A stretch of DNA of 64,000 nucleotides from the NCBI GenBank assembly GCA_023101885.1, contig JALPQD010000232.1, forward strand, positions 2,880,618 through 2,944,617. Reading direction: 5' to 3'. Source of the DNA: Typhlomys cinereus (Eukaryota; Chordata; Mammalia; Rodentia; Platacanthomyidae). The notes under the pieces are model-generated. The model saw only the letters and a list, made by a program, of their open reading frames with translations, was not told the origin of the DNA and did no database searches. Shown here one piece after another: positions 36,483 through 48,066 of this stretch. Positions within the stretch are counted from its first letter, which is position 1. The number at the start of each line of letters is the position of its first letter. Both the position numbers and the translations under genes were made by a program.

Positions 36483-36500
36483 ATATATCTATCTATCTAT
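36365..36500. repeat. Compound (TATC)n/(TATG)n microsatellite
   Basis: Imperfect tetranucleotides with an uninterrupted TATC block near 36440-36482. They grew from the tail of the SINE at 36367. Confidence 0.95.
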
Positions 36501-36706
36501 CATTTGTGTGTGTGTCCCTGTGGAAGATCAAAGGTGACTTCATGAATTATCCTGGATTGTTTCTACCTGCTTTTGCTTTGCTCTGGGATTTCCCAGGTTT
36601 GGCCCACCCAGGGCCAGAAGTTTAGGCCACAACAATTTGTACCTGGCATTTTTACATGGGACCTGAAATCCAATTCAGATCCTTCTGAGGCATATCTCCA
36701 GCCCTA
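36367..36706 (-). mobile_element. Older-generation tRNA-derived SINE
   Basis: Minus-strand copy with its tRNA-like head at right ('gaggcatatctccagcccta' on plus) and a tail at left expanded into a (TATC)n/(TATG)n tract. TSD AAGTGACTTTTATAT at 36352-36366 and AAGTGACTTTCATAT at 36707-36721, one mismatch. Its middle ('aaaggtgacttcatgaattatcctgg') is AT-rich and differs from the CpG-rich young SINEs. Confidence 0.85.
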
Positions 36707-36721
36707 AAGTGACTTTCATAT

Positions 36722-37860
36722 GGTCAAATATAAATGTCAACTACACAATCCTACTGTCTTACATACTCAAAAGATTGCATATGATAGGGACAATAGCCAG
36801 ATGGAATATTTTTTCTGAAATTATGAGTATGGCCACACTACATTTCAAGGACAAACAAGAAGTGGGATTATGTGACAATTGTCTCCTAGTTATTTTTTGC
36901 TTTCAACTTGACACTTGGGAGCTGAGTTCTCATCATATATATATGAAGACTTAGTCAGAGAAGTCCATTCTCAAGTCAAGCTTGGAGCAGATTGTTTTAA
37001 TTGCTTTAATTGAAGTATAGATGTCTGATCATGTGGACCATATGTTCTCCTTGGGCAGGTGGATAATGATAGAAGGCTGGATAATAGATTGGCAAGCTTA
37101 GAAGCCTATAAAACAAGTGTGCAACATTAATCCTTACCCTGCTATCCATGATATTGTATATCATGGGGTCATATCTTTTGTCCAGTGCTAGTAACTTTTT
37201 TGTCATGGTGAATATAAATCTGTAATTGTAAACTGGAAGAGAATATCCTTGTTTCCATAAATGGGTTGAATCACATTTTTATAGATCAAGGGCATATGAA
37301 ACTTAAACAACTTGAGTCTCTAGAAAAGTCAGTAGAAAACATAAGCACAATCATACTGAGAAGTGAAAAAAATCCTTTGACTTTAGAGGGTTACATGGGA
37401 TTAAATCAAAACTTAGGAAGGCAGTATTTTTTTCAAAAAAGCATTCCAAAAATAGTCATTTTGAAGAGTAGAAAATTTATATTCTACCGAAGCTATAGAG
37501 TATTTTAAACCAATGTTTATCTTTTCTATGGTCAGCATCAGTCCAATTGCACAAACAAATTTTGAAATTTAATTCCAATTAAATTATTTTAAACCCAATG
37601 CTTGAAAAAAACATTTGTAAGTAATTAAAAAATCTAGAAAGTAAATATATTGTTTATGAAGCCTAATTATTCACAAAAGTACTTAGGCAATTAATCGTAA
37701 AGAGTCAATAATTTAAAAACAAAGTAAATGTTTCCAAAGCACCTTTTTGCTTACTGCACAATTTCAAAGTTAATTTGAGACTACTCTGAATGAAATATCC
37801 TGCAAATTGAAAGAGCATTCAATGGCATTTTTCTAATATCTTATTTATTTTTTATGTATG
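36722..37860. other. Low-copy AT-rich non-coding DNA
   Basis: No gene. 'tttcaacttgacacttggga' at 36901 hints at a decayed MaLR-like LTR start, not followed further. Frames of 66-81 codons have no recognisable features. Confidence 0.45.
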
Positions 37861-37865
37861 CATTT

Positions 37866-37874
37866 GTGTGTGTA

Positions 37875-37916
<42 letters not shown>
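37866..37916. repeat. (TG)n microsatellite
   Basis: Nearly uninterrupted TG dinucleotide run, followed by a short GA run. Confidence 0.97.
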
Positions 37917-37918
<2 letters not shown>

Positions 37919-38027
37919 TGAGAGAGAGAAAAACTAGAAATAAGAAGAAAAATGACTTTAGAATTAGGTCAAAAGAAAAAAAACACTACTTATAAATGAT
38001 AATCCTTCAAAATAGTTGTGCAGGGTT

Positions 38028-38247
38028 AGAATGAGTCCACTAGGGCTCAGAGGTTTAGAGTGCCTCACAAACAGAAGGACTGGAGTTCAGATCCCAGGTC
38101 CCACTTAAAAATGCTAGTCAGAAATAGTCAGGGCCTGCACTACTGGCTCTACTGAGGAGAGCCTGGAAAATCCTAGGAGGTAGAAGGAATCCAGGATGAA
38201 TCCCAAAGTTACCCTTGGTCCTCCACAAGGACACACATTGCCCTGTG

Positions 38248-38293
<46 letters not shown>

Positions 38294-38315
38294 AAGCAAA
38301 ATAAATAAATAAATC
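38028..38315 (+). mobile_element. Older-generation tRNA-derived SINE
   Basis: 'ggctcagaggtttagagtgc', 'ctggagttcagatcccaggt' (B-box region), 'tcctctactg'-type middle, 'aaagttacccttggtcctcc' and a (CA)n tail with AATAAATAAATAAA follow the same order as 46928-47262. It is diverged, and no clear TSD was found. Confidence 0.75.
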
Positions 38316-38510
38316 TGTACAAATTTTGACAAAAATTCTCATTTTGCTCATGTGTTTCTTGGCATATCCTTTCTATTTACTGTATGATCTTGTATCAAGT
38401 CTGCTGACTCCTTGTTATGGGTCAATACATTAACTGGTATCTTAGTAGTTATAAAATTGTTTCATGATAAGACAAATTTACTATTTTACTAGTTAAAACA
38501 TTCAAAATGT

Positions 38511-38803
38511 GGGGCAGGAGAGTTGGCTCAGGGGTTAAGCCTCCGCCTTGCAGGCAGAAGGTCCTGAGTTCGGATCCCAGATCCCACGTATAGACGCCTA
38601 GACCCCACGTATAGACGCCGGGCGGAAGCGGGGGCGGCCTGGCGCTTCTGGTCCTGGTAGGGCAGAGCCTGTGAATCCCGGGGCAGAGTAAACAAGGAGG
38701 TGGAGGCGTCCACGGTGGTTCGCGAATTTGTCCTTGGTTCTACGCACACACGGACACACGGGCACGCACATACACACACACATGCACACAGTTGAATAAA
38801 AAT
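38511..38803 (+). mobile_element. tRNA-derived SINE, mosaic of types A and B
   Basis: TSD ATTCAAAATGT at 38500-38510 and 38804-38814. The segment after the B box is present twice in tandem: 38578-38598 begins 'cagatccc' (type A) and 38599-38619 begins 'tagacccc' (type B), both ending 'cgtatagacgcc'. The body carries GTAAACA as in type B. The copy therefore joins a type-A head to a type-B remainder. Confidence 0.92.
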
Positions 38804-39156
38804 ATTCAAAATGTTTAGATGTGTTTAAATTTGGTGATTCTGAACAAAGCCTAAACCTTTCTTAACATCATTAGTTTTACCCTTCCCACAAAAAAGAGAT
38901 GTCAGATAATTATATTTTGGGAACCAAATTTTGATTGATCTCATGAATATACTTTTCAAAACAGTCTAACATTTCATAAAAATTGATTTATGAGACTGGA
39001 TGTTACATCAGTGGTTTGATTTTTATTTTTTGTGTTCTACCAAGGAAAGTGGCTTTTGTTTTGTAGACAAATAATTAATGAATTTTCTGACCATCCGTAT
39101 ATGAGGTGAAGCATTTCACACCCCTCTCTGTGGGGAAGGGCAGCACAGTGCCATTT

Positions 39157-39475
39157 TTTTAATTTTTTTAGTATTATTTATTCAATTGTGTGTGTATGCG
39201 TGTGTGCGAGTGTGTATGTATGTATGTGTGTATGTGTGTATGTATGGAAGAATTCGGCAACCACCATGGACACCTCCACCTCCTCCTGGTTTACTCTGCC
39301 CAGGGATTCACAGGCTCCGCCCTACCAGGACCAGAAACGCAGGCCGCCCCCGCTTCCGCCCGGCGTCTATACGTGGGGTCTAGGCGTCTATACGTGGGGT
39401 CTAGGATCTGAACTCAGGACCTTCTGCCTGACAGAAGGACAGAGGCTTAACCCCTGAGCCACCTCTCCAGCCCCA
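39157..39475 (-). mobile_element. tRNA-derived SINE, type B with 21-bp duplication
   Basis: TSD AGTGCCATTT at 39147-39156 and 39476-39485. On the plus strand the 21-base units 39362-39382 and 39383-39403 are identical tandem copies of the type-B segment. A smaller local duplication ('agaaggacagaggc') affects the head near 39430-39447. Together with 38511-38803 it forms an inverted pair separated by about 350 bases. Confidence 0.92.
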
Positions 39476-39485
39476 AGTGCCATTT

Positions 39486-42230
39486 CTTTACTGAGTAGAA
39501 TGCGCCATACACACAAGTGCATTTTCTGAAAATATTAGTTCTAAGTGCAAATAGTTAAGAGAGTTTCAGCATTTATTGAATATAAAATATAAATTCTAAA
39601 TTTTAATAAGCTATATCACTCTCCACAGGAAGCTAATTCATAAAACAGTTCTTTTTGCTTAAAAAAGAAAGACAGCTTGCTGTACACTTTTGGATTTTAG
39701 CTAAATCACTCAGCTTGTCCATGGAAACAAGTTTCCTTTGGCCTACTATCAAATGCCTCTCTTTTTGTACATTAAATGTGTGTTTTCATGTGAGTATATC
39801 ATGTACTTTGCAGCAAGTGTGAGTGGGTATGATGGACAGGAATGTCACAAGATTGGTCTGATTATATCCTTTGTGAATGTTCAAGACACTTTTCCTGATG
39901 AGGCACTCAGGGCAATACCTGTGGATCTTGTGGGGATTACTGTAAAAGATGAATATTAAATCTCTTTTCCCTGGATTCATAAGCATATGCATCTCCGTCC
40001 GTTAATAAATTGTCTGCATTTAGTAAGGGCAATACTAAAAAGACCAATTTCAAATTATTGTCTGTCATTGAGCAGAAATTTATCTCTTACTAGTTTCATA
40101 CATTAAAAAATAACTATGTGATAAATTATCACAGTAATTTAGGATAGTTGTGATAATTACAGATTTCATATAGCTTGTCTGAAGTACTAGGAGTTCTACA
40201 GGTTATTTTGTCTTTCACTATTTTGATGGACCTTAGAAAATATGTATACACGTAAGTTTTCTTGAAAATGGAACCCATATATGAATACCACACTCATATC
40301 TGTTCTACAGTTTTCCTATACACAGAATTTAATGGCTTAATTATGGGCTACTTTTAGTGTGTCTGTCTCTCATTACATGAGGTTTAGGTATTAAACTTTC
40401 TATTCATGACACATTATTGAGACTCAGAAAATTTTCAGAGAAAACTTCATATTCAAATTTTCAAATTAGGGGTGCTTACCTTATGCTTCCAAAACATAAT
40501 ACAGAAATAAAAAGGTTTAAGATTCACTTGATGCATTTATGTAATTGTCCTTTCCTTTATTACTTCTGTCAAGAATAATTCCACATGGCTCTGGTGGGAA
40601 GTGATGGAAGTCAATTTTATTCCAAATGAAAAAAACTATTTTTGTCTGAGTTTTCTGTGATTATAAGTATTGAAAAGAGTTTTCATATGGGGTTTTGTGT
40701 AATTTTTATTTGTAAAACAGTAAAATCTATTTTCATAAGGGTCTATCTATATCTTTGTACTTTTTCCTGATGCAGTAGACCAAAGGTAAGAGTGAATAAT
40801 GAAAATAACCAGTATCTAATTTCCTGCTTCATATATACTTAATTACTATATAATATAATAGACTGCCTATTTATTAACTTCATTTAAGTAATGCTGTAAC
40901 ATTCTCAAGCTGATTAAATGAATTTCAAAATATTCAAGTCTAATATAATTGTATGTGCACTAAATTTATTTGACTGGAGAGACACATGAAACTAGATTCA
41001 ACTGTTATCAACAAGAGTAGATATACTGCCAGAGCAACATGGTTGTAACTTATAATAAAATATGAGAACTTTAACTCCTGATTCATTGTAAACCTTCATA
41101 CAATCATTAAAACCATTGGGTTGCTTTTAAGTATATGAATTTCTCAAGAATTGTTACAATAAATATAAGTTTATTATTAGAAATCCCATGGCATATCGCC
41201 TATGTTAAAGCATGTACCAAGGCACATGTAATAACAGGCATCCTATCTTGGACTCAGTGGGACACACATTAAAAGACCCTTGGATAGATTGAAGCCAATC
41301 AGGACAAACTCTAAAGTAGGAGGCTGGGATGAGGTAGGGTAATATAGGGGGGAAATAAAAATACATTGTATTTTTAAAAATTTACATAATAAAAAGGACA
41401 CAATAGTTTTCCTTATTTCACACTTTCATTTGGATTTGATTTTAAAATTTCGTATTACCTGTCCATAGTGTTATAGTTACTATAAACTAAAAGAAATTAA
41501 ATATACTTGTGGCTTATAACACTCAGTGAAGTTAAAATAATAATAATATAATTTGGTTCTTGGTTAGTGTTTTCCTTCTTTCACATTTAAAATAAAAGTT
41601 ATAACCCTGGTAAGTGAATAATGGTACCAGAAAGGAGAGAGAAGATTTATGTGGTATGGCAGAGAGGTAAATTTTGAATAAAAAGGTGGCTCACTTCCAT
41701 CATAGATTTCCAATTCTTCACTTGATTAGTTATGAGATAATTATAAGTAGAAATGATAAGTGCTTCATCTTCCAAAATGGAGCAGAAAATGCTGATGGAA
41801 TCCATTTTACTCATTAAAAATATCAATGCAAATTTGGAAAAAAATTTACCTTTCTTTTATGCATAACATTACTAGAATAAATACTTTAAAATATTTTTGC
41901 AAAGTATATGAACCTATTTTAATATGCTTCAGATAATTGTTAGTTTATATTGTATTTTTTAAAATAATCTTAATGACTTGACAATTTCCATAGATGTCTG
42001 AAATAATGATGCTGAACTGTTTTCAAAGAGATAAATTATAAAATTATTATATTTCAGTGGAAATGAGCTATTTTATTGTTTCCAATACAGCAATATATCA
42101 TTACATGTTTCCTCTCTTCTAAAAGAGGAACCCATTTTCCTTAATTTTCTGTTTTTACATTTAAAGCTGTTTATTAATATAAAAACACTAAGCAGAAATT
42201 AAAAAAAAATAAAAATCTCTTTAAGACCCT
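39486..42230. other. Low-copy AT-rich non-coding DNA
   Basis: No gene. Two opposing chance frames at 39738-39992 lack domains. The stretch 41260-41390 has a purine-rich end followed by 'aataaaaatac' and could be an ancient LINE 3' end, unproven. Confidence 0.45.
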
Positions 42231-42404
42231 GGAAAATGAATCAAAGGAGGAACAAGTTTTCTTTTTATTCCTTTGGTCAGTTAGGACTTGGAGAAATCAG
42301 TGACCTGGACATGTCCATGTTCCCTCACCACCCCAAAAATGAAACAAAACAACAGACAGACAAAAGAGCTTTTCTACCTTTAAGGAGGAGAAGAGGGAGG
42401 GGAA

Positions 42405-42417
42405 AGGGGAGGGGGAG

Positions 42418-42484
<67 letters not shown>
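42405..42484. repeat. (GA)n microsatellite with purine-rich leader
   Basis: A G-rich purine leader (42382-42420) runs into about 32 uninterrupted GA units (42420-42484). The glutamate/arginine repeat frame and the complementary serine/leucine frame over it are artefacts. Confidence 0.98.
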
Positions 42485-42486
<2 letters not shown>

Positions 42487-42599
42487 AAAATAACAGGAAC
42501 ATTTCAGAGGAAAATCAATTGTCCAATTCTCCTGAACCACTAATCACTGAAGGAGGAGCAAAGACTGGGCCCTTGATAAGGTATCATAGAGGCACCACA

Positions 42600-42830
42600 C
42601 TCTTGCCTTACCACAGTCAGAAAACTGAGAATGAGTCTTCTCTGGACTCACTCCCTCACTTCTACCTCTAACCCTTTCTAAGAAAGGTTAAGGAAGAAGG
42701 GAAACAAGGGACTCCTGTCTTCTGTACTCAGGCTTCACCCTCAACCTGGAAGCAGCCAAATAAACTCTTTCTCTGCTTGATTGGTATCAGAGCAACACAT
42801 CTAAAATGAAAGTCTTAAATAAGTTCCAGC
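42600..42830 (+). repeat. Probable MaLR-type LTR 3' part
   Basis: 'gaagcagccaaataaactct' with 'ttctctgcttgattggtatc' and 'agagcaacac' is the typical poly(A)-signal/R-U5 end of rodent MaLR LTRs in plus orientation. The 5' boundary is unclear. Confidence 0.45.
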
Positions 42831-42992
42831 TGCCTCATTAGAAAAAAATAAACTACTCATATCTACTTTAAAAAAGGAAATCTTTAATTGATATAAATCC
42901 ACACCTATAAAAATCTATAAAAATAAGAATCAATGTAAATTTAAAGCAAATAGAAAAATTTAAAAAGTTAGATATTAAAAAAGTAGTGAAAA

Positions 42993-43282
42993 GGGCTGGA
43001 GAGGTGGCTCAGGGGTTAAGCCTCCGCCTTGCAGGCGGAAGGTCCCGAGTTCGGATCCCAGATCCCACGTATAGACGCCAGACGGAAGCGGGGGCGGCCT
43101 GCGCTTCTGGTCCTGGTAGGGCGGAGCCTGTGAATCCCGGGGCAGAAGGAGGTGGAGGCGTCCATGGTGGTTCGCGAATTCGTCCGTGGTTCTACACACA
43201 CATACACACACACACAGACACGCGCGCGCACATACACACAGTTGAATAAATAATAATAATAAAAAAAAATTTAAAAAAAAAA
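42993..43282 (+). mobile_element. tRNA-derived SINE (young, type A)
   Basis: A perfect 16-bp TSD, AAAAAAGTAGTGAAAA, lies at 42977-42992 and 43283-43298. Head, B box GAGTTCGGATCC, CpG-rich body without GTAAACA, (CA)n and AATAAATAATAATAA plus A-tail are all present. Its body is among the least decayed in the window and is very similar to 1886-2175. Confidence 0.95.
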
Positions 43283-43298
43283 AAAAAAGTAGTGAAAA

Positions 43299-44430
43299 TA
43301 ATTAAAACAGTTGATTCTTATAAATGGCTAAGAAATTTGAAACACTGTCAAAATCAGGAACAAAAGAAAGGAGACAAGTACAAAACTTGCCTACTTTTAA
43401 ATTAATAATTGATATGAAACAGACAAATTTTCAATGAATATGGTTTACCACAATCCATTAAACATATGCATTAAGTATATAAATGTATGTATACCTGCTA
43501 AAATATTAAATGCTCATTTAATGAATTTTACAAATTTAACCTCTAAATTTTATTTCTTGACCCTATTGATTGCAGTTGGGAACTATACCAAAGTTTAGGA
43601 ACTAAAACTTACGTTTTTAAGGCAGATATTTTTAAAGAATGAAGCAGCTCTCTCTAGAGTAAATTATTTAGATTTTGATTGGCTCAACTATCTGAGCTCC
43701 ACAAGACTGAAGAATTTGAAGCTCTTAATGATCAAGAGAGGAAGAGTATATTACCTATATTATATTGAATATAATTTAAATATTAATGGTCTGGATAGCA
43801 AGGTGGTAGGAGTCTGGAGTTTAGTAGAAAGCTGCTGGTCTCATGTATTTGTGAAAGTACATTTGTGCATTCAAGCATGCATGCGTGTGTGTATTTATGC
43901 CTATGACCCCTGTGCTTGGGTTATACACCAATTAGATCAGAATGGGTATACATAAAAAGCTGGACAGAATTTTTTTAGCTAGTACTACATAATTGTTTAT
44001 AAGAATCTTTCTTTCATCATGTCCAATTTTATTTATTTATTTTCTGTCTCATTTATATCTTTTTACATTAGATACTCAATTGTAATTTTCAATTTTCAAT
44101 TTATTTTCAATTTACAATTATTAATTTGACATAACATCATACAAACATAATAACAAGAAATAAAAATACAATAACATACCTGTGATATCCCATATCAAGT
44201 TATGTGCAGAAATTATTCAACAAATATCATCAAAGAGTATTTATTACTGTGTGGTTGAACTAGTTGCTAGTAAATTAAGGTTATTTAAGAGTTATAAAAC
44301 ACAATATTATTTCAAAATTACTTGGTACACTGTATACTAACAAACTAAAGAAATGGCATGATTCTGTCAATTAATCAAAAACACTATTTTACAAAATTTG
44401 AAACTTAATTGTGATAGCATTCTTACAAAA
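43299..44430. other. Low-copy AT-rich non-coding DNA
   Basis: No gene or repeat family recognised. Short 'caattttcaatttattttca'-type AT repeats occur near 44080-44120. Confidence 0.5.
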
Positions 44431-44935
44431 TAGGCTGGCCTAGTCCTAGGTGATTGATACAGAGTCTCTGAAGTTCTGGATTATGGTTCGTTGATTTTCT
44501 TTTGCAGTTTTGCTGCTTCTGCAATGCCCTTCACTCCATCCTGATGGGCATTGTATGTTACTTCCTGGCCAGAGATAAAAAGCTGTTAAACCAGAGTCTT
44601 GTTGTAAGAGTATATTCAAAAGTAGATGTAATAAAAGTAGGAACCCACAGTGAGGGAGGGGTCAATCACCCATTTGCAAAATGGTTACTTTTTATCTGCC
44701 AGACTATATGCCCTCCCCTTCTGGTGAGATCATACCCCCTCAGTTGTAAATGATCAGGAAGGAAAGTGTGAACTTAACCAGGTGTCTCATTACTTATTTT
44801 GCACTGGGGGATGGGGAGGGAGGGGTGAGGGGAGGTGGAGCAGGGGGTAGGGGGGAGGAAGAGGGAGGGAGGGAACCAGTGTACATATTAAGTTTGTATG
44901 AGCGGAAATAATAATAAAAAATGAAAAAAAAATAA
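44431..44935 (+). mobile_element. Twin-primed (5'-inverted) L1 insertion
   Basis: Positions 44431-44800 are L1 3'UTR on the minus strand. At 44800/44801 the orientation flips to the plus-strand terminal 3'UTR with the G-rich tract (44806-44875) and 'aataataataaaaaatgaaa' tail. The 3' end is on the plus strand, so the 5' arm is inverted. I could not define a TSD. The 83-codon frame at 44502-44753 is antisense 3'UTR. Confidence 0.85.
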
Positions 44936-46520
44936 ATGAACATGAAGATTCTTCAACTTCATAAATGTATAAAACCTAATACTAAATTTATACATGATAA
45001 TGACAGTTTAAAAATATATATTTATTCCAGACCAGGGAAAGGAGAGTCACCTCCTGATCCCTATTGAACATTGTGGCATGAATTTCAGCAAGTACAAATG
45101 GGCAAAAAATGGACATTGAACACACCTATGTAAAAATGAAATAAAAGGATACTTTCTTTAAATGACTTGACTGTGTATGAAGAAATTACATAATATGTAT
45201 AAGAAAGACTTTAAAATAATCTGCATTCTTTGAGGTCAGTAGTTAGACATTAAAGGTATAATGGTCGATTATGTCTCTGCATACTTGTGATGAATGAATA
45301 CAAGGATGCAGCAATTATAGTGCAGTGCCACACAAAACAGGCCACAAAAGCTCTTATTTTAAAAGAAGTTCTTTTGAGGATTTTTTTTATTTTGGTTTGA
45401 AGTGTATATAATGAATCAAATATATGACGTGTGTACTTTAAAGGACAGAACACAAAACAACAACCACAATAGAAACAAGAATATCTAGACCATATACACA
45501 GAAACATAGTGTTATATTTTCAGATTCAGCATAGTTTATTGAAGGAGTTAGTTCATTTTAATTGATGAAAATGATTTAATGCATTTCTGATAATAGATTT
45601 CATCAAGACTTTTTGAGATATGGAATCAACTATCTGGAAAGTACACAGAAATAAAAGTACACCGTTGTTATATGTAAAAGAAAAACAAGGTATATGTGAA
45701 GAAATATTCTCCCTGAATTTAAGTGTCTCATGAAAACTACACACATAAAAGAAGGTTCTGTATTTGAATATAAAAAGATAAATGGAATACAGACTAGACA
45801 ACTCACAAATTGTTCCACAAAATTTTTCCCATTTGATATGCGACCATTTTATACAGTAAAATAGCATTTTCCAAAAGTTTCAAAAATAAAATTAATGTGG
45901 ATAACCTCATATAAACCAATAACAAATGGGGTAATTATTCACATTCAGATTAAAATAGTCTAAAATTAGAAAAGACGTAAGGATGAATTGTAAAGTTTTA
46001 AAGATTTTGGAAAAATTTTGAATAACATATTTAATCTTCAGATAACGGTGCATATTTCTAGGATTTAGAAGTGAAAGTATGATCCATAAGGAGAGCTAAG
46101 ACAGACTTTATAAAATAATGGTATATATGGCTATTTTACAATATTATAATAACATTAATGAATGACAGCTCCTATTCAGGGATTTTTAGATGCCACAGAA
46201 TCAATCACAGAAAATATTTTCCAATTACATGTACAACAAACTTTTACTATGGAGACTGTGAAATCCCAGAGCAAAACAATAAATAGGTAGAGCAATCCAG
46301 GATGATTCTGGATTTCAACCTTGGGCTTCTGCATATTTATCTAAGACACTAAAAATAAAAAAAAAATGTGGCAATGCCAAATCTTAACATTATAAATAAA
46401 CTGACTGCTAACATATTATTGATATGAAAATAAATTACTACTACTTTTGTAAATCATATTGTGGAAATTAGTTTTAAAATAATCATTGATATCTTTCAAA
46501 AATAAGGGTTTTTTTTAACA
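44936..46520. other. Low-copy AT-rich non-coding DNA
   Basis: No gene. The 104-codon minus frame at 45553-45867 overlaps another frame of 62 codons and has no domain signature. Confidence 0.5.
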
Positions 46521-46524
46521 AAAG

Positions 46525-46615
46525 GGTTTACATGGAGGGAGGGAGTGGAATGGGATATTTATCAACTTTGTATGAGTGGAAGAAATAACAAAATATACAT
46601 ATTAAAAAAATAAAA
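46525..46615 (+). mobile_element. Very short L1 3' end
   Basis: 'catggagggagggagtggaa' followed by 'caactttgtatgagtgga' and an A-rich tail is the extreme 3' end of L1 (compare 17800-17870), an insertion truncated to about 90 bases. Confidence 0.7.
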
Positions 46616-46688
46616 AATAAGAGTGATTGATAAACAGTCAAGCAATAAGAGTCTCAAGAAATTATTATATCCAAAGTGAATGGGTGTG

Positions 46689-46790
46689 GTTCAGAAAGGT
46701 GGCTTAATAAGTAAAGTGCCTCCTCACTAACCCATGAGTTGAGTTTGATTCCTGTTAAGTCCATGTGGTATATGTGGATGTGTACCCTTC
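46689..46790 (+). mobile_element. tRNA-derived SINE fragment
   Basis: 'ggtggcttaataagtaaagt' and 'catgagttgagtttgattcc' keep A- and B-box spacing of a tRNA-type SINE, but the body is too decayed to place in the families above. Confidence 0.5.
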
Positions 46791-46927
46791 TTTGTTCCAT
46801 AGAAATAGTGTCATTCTGCTCACTAGTCAACAAACTTTCATAGAACTTGACTGGCCCAGTGTTCCAGGAATAGAATAACTACACCTTTTCCCAAAACAAT
46901 GGGAACACGTTTTAAAATGTCTTTCTT

Positions 46928-47262
46928 GGACTGGAGAGATAGCTCAGAGATTAAGATTGCCTCACAAGTAGAAAGCCGTGAGTATGGAACCCAGTCCCAC
47001 ATAGAAACCAGATAGAAATGGTATCTGCCTGCAATTCTGGTCATGGTAGGCCGAGGCAGGAAATCCTAGACTTAAGCAAGATGGAGATAGAAACAATCCA
47101 GGATGATTTTCAAAGTCACCTTTGGTTGCCCACAGGAACACATATGCCATCTGATACACACCACAGACATATAGGCACAGACACAGACACATACACACAC
47201 ACATGCACGCACACACACACACACTATGTGAATGAATGAATGAATGAATAAATGTAGTTTAA
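46928..47262 (+). mobile_element. Older-generation tRNA-derived SINE
   Basis: Head 'ctggagagatagctcagaga', B-box area 'gtgagtatggaacccagtcc', AT-richer middle, 'caaagtcacctttggttgcc', (CA)n and (GAAT)n tail. TSD AAAATGTCTTTCTT at 46914-46927 and AAAATGCCTTTCTT at 47263-47276, one mismatch. The 3' half differs from the young SINE family. Confidence 0.87.
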
Positions 47263-47276
47263 AAAATGCCTTTCTT

Positions 47277-48015
47277 CTCTGTATATGCTTCTAAGAAAAT
47301 GATGTGTGTCCTGGTTGTATTGATAGAAATGCTCTGTTTTATTTTGACATTACATCCTGTATAAACTATATATAAGCCATATAAGCTGAGTTCACCTAAT
47401 AAAAGCTTCATGGGCCTTCATTTGGCACTTCAGAACATCATAAATTTAGATTTGGATTCCTCGCTGATTTCTGTTGAGTTTGAATGATCTCAATCTCAGT
47501 TCCTTCGCAATAGTCACTATATGACACCTGTCTCAATCTTTCTGTCCTTCTCTCTCTCTCTTTCTGTTTCTTTCTCTCTCTTCCTCTCTCAAATAAATAA
47601 ACAAAATAAATAAAAAATTTAAAACTAATTTGCATTTATGTAAAGTACTTTATTATTCACATATGTTCTTAAAAGGACTGTTTTAGAAAAATTATAAAAA
47701 TAAGGAAGTTTTCTAGAGATAATGGAGAAATTGGGTCAAGTAAATATGAGCATAATTTCAGTTTAAATATTTCAGAATCTTGACTTTCATATGTCACTAA
47801 TTTTTTTTCAATTTATTAGCCTTGGGATAAACTGGAAAAGACTCCATTAGAACTTTGTATCAGATATAGAGGTAGTTTAAGTGATACAACCCTTGGCAGA
47901 AGTTGTATTTAACAACTACAATTTGAAGATTTCTGCATCAGACAAAGAACCTCTTCTTGAAATTTAGCATTAAAATCTGATTTCTGGAAATTGCACTGTC
48001 TACATACTTTTAATT
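47277..48015. other. Low-copy non-coding DNA with CT-rich tract
   Basis: No gene. A CT-rich run at about 47534-47592 is followed by AATAAATAAACAAAATAAAT, possibly a decayed SINE tail. Confidence 0.45.
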
Positions 48016-48019
48016 TTAT

Positions 48020-48035
48020 TTACTGCATTTGTGTA

Positions 48036-48066
<31 letters not shown>

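Noticed and set aside
33211..36500. Regular short repeats that might suggest a CRISPR-like array
   Set aside because: They are TATC-type tetranucleotide microsatellites without spacers, in a mammalian genome.
42236..42493. Frame ending in an arginine/glutamate repeat
   Set aside because: It is a translation of the (GA)n microsatellite.
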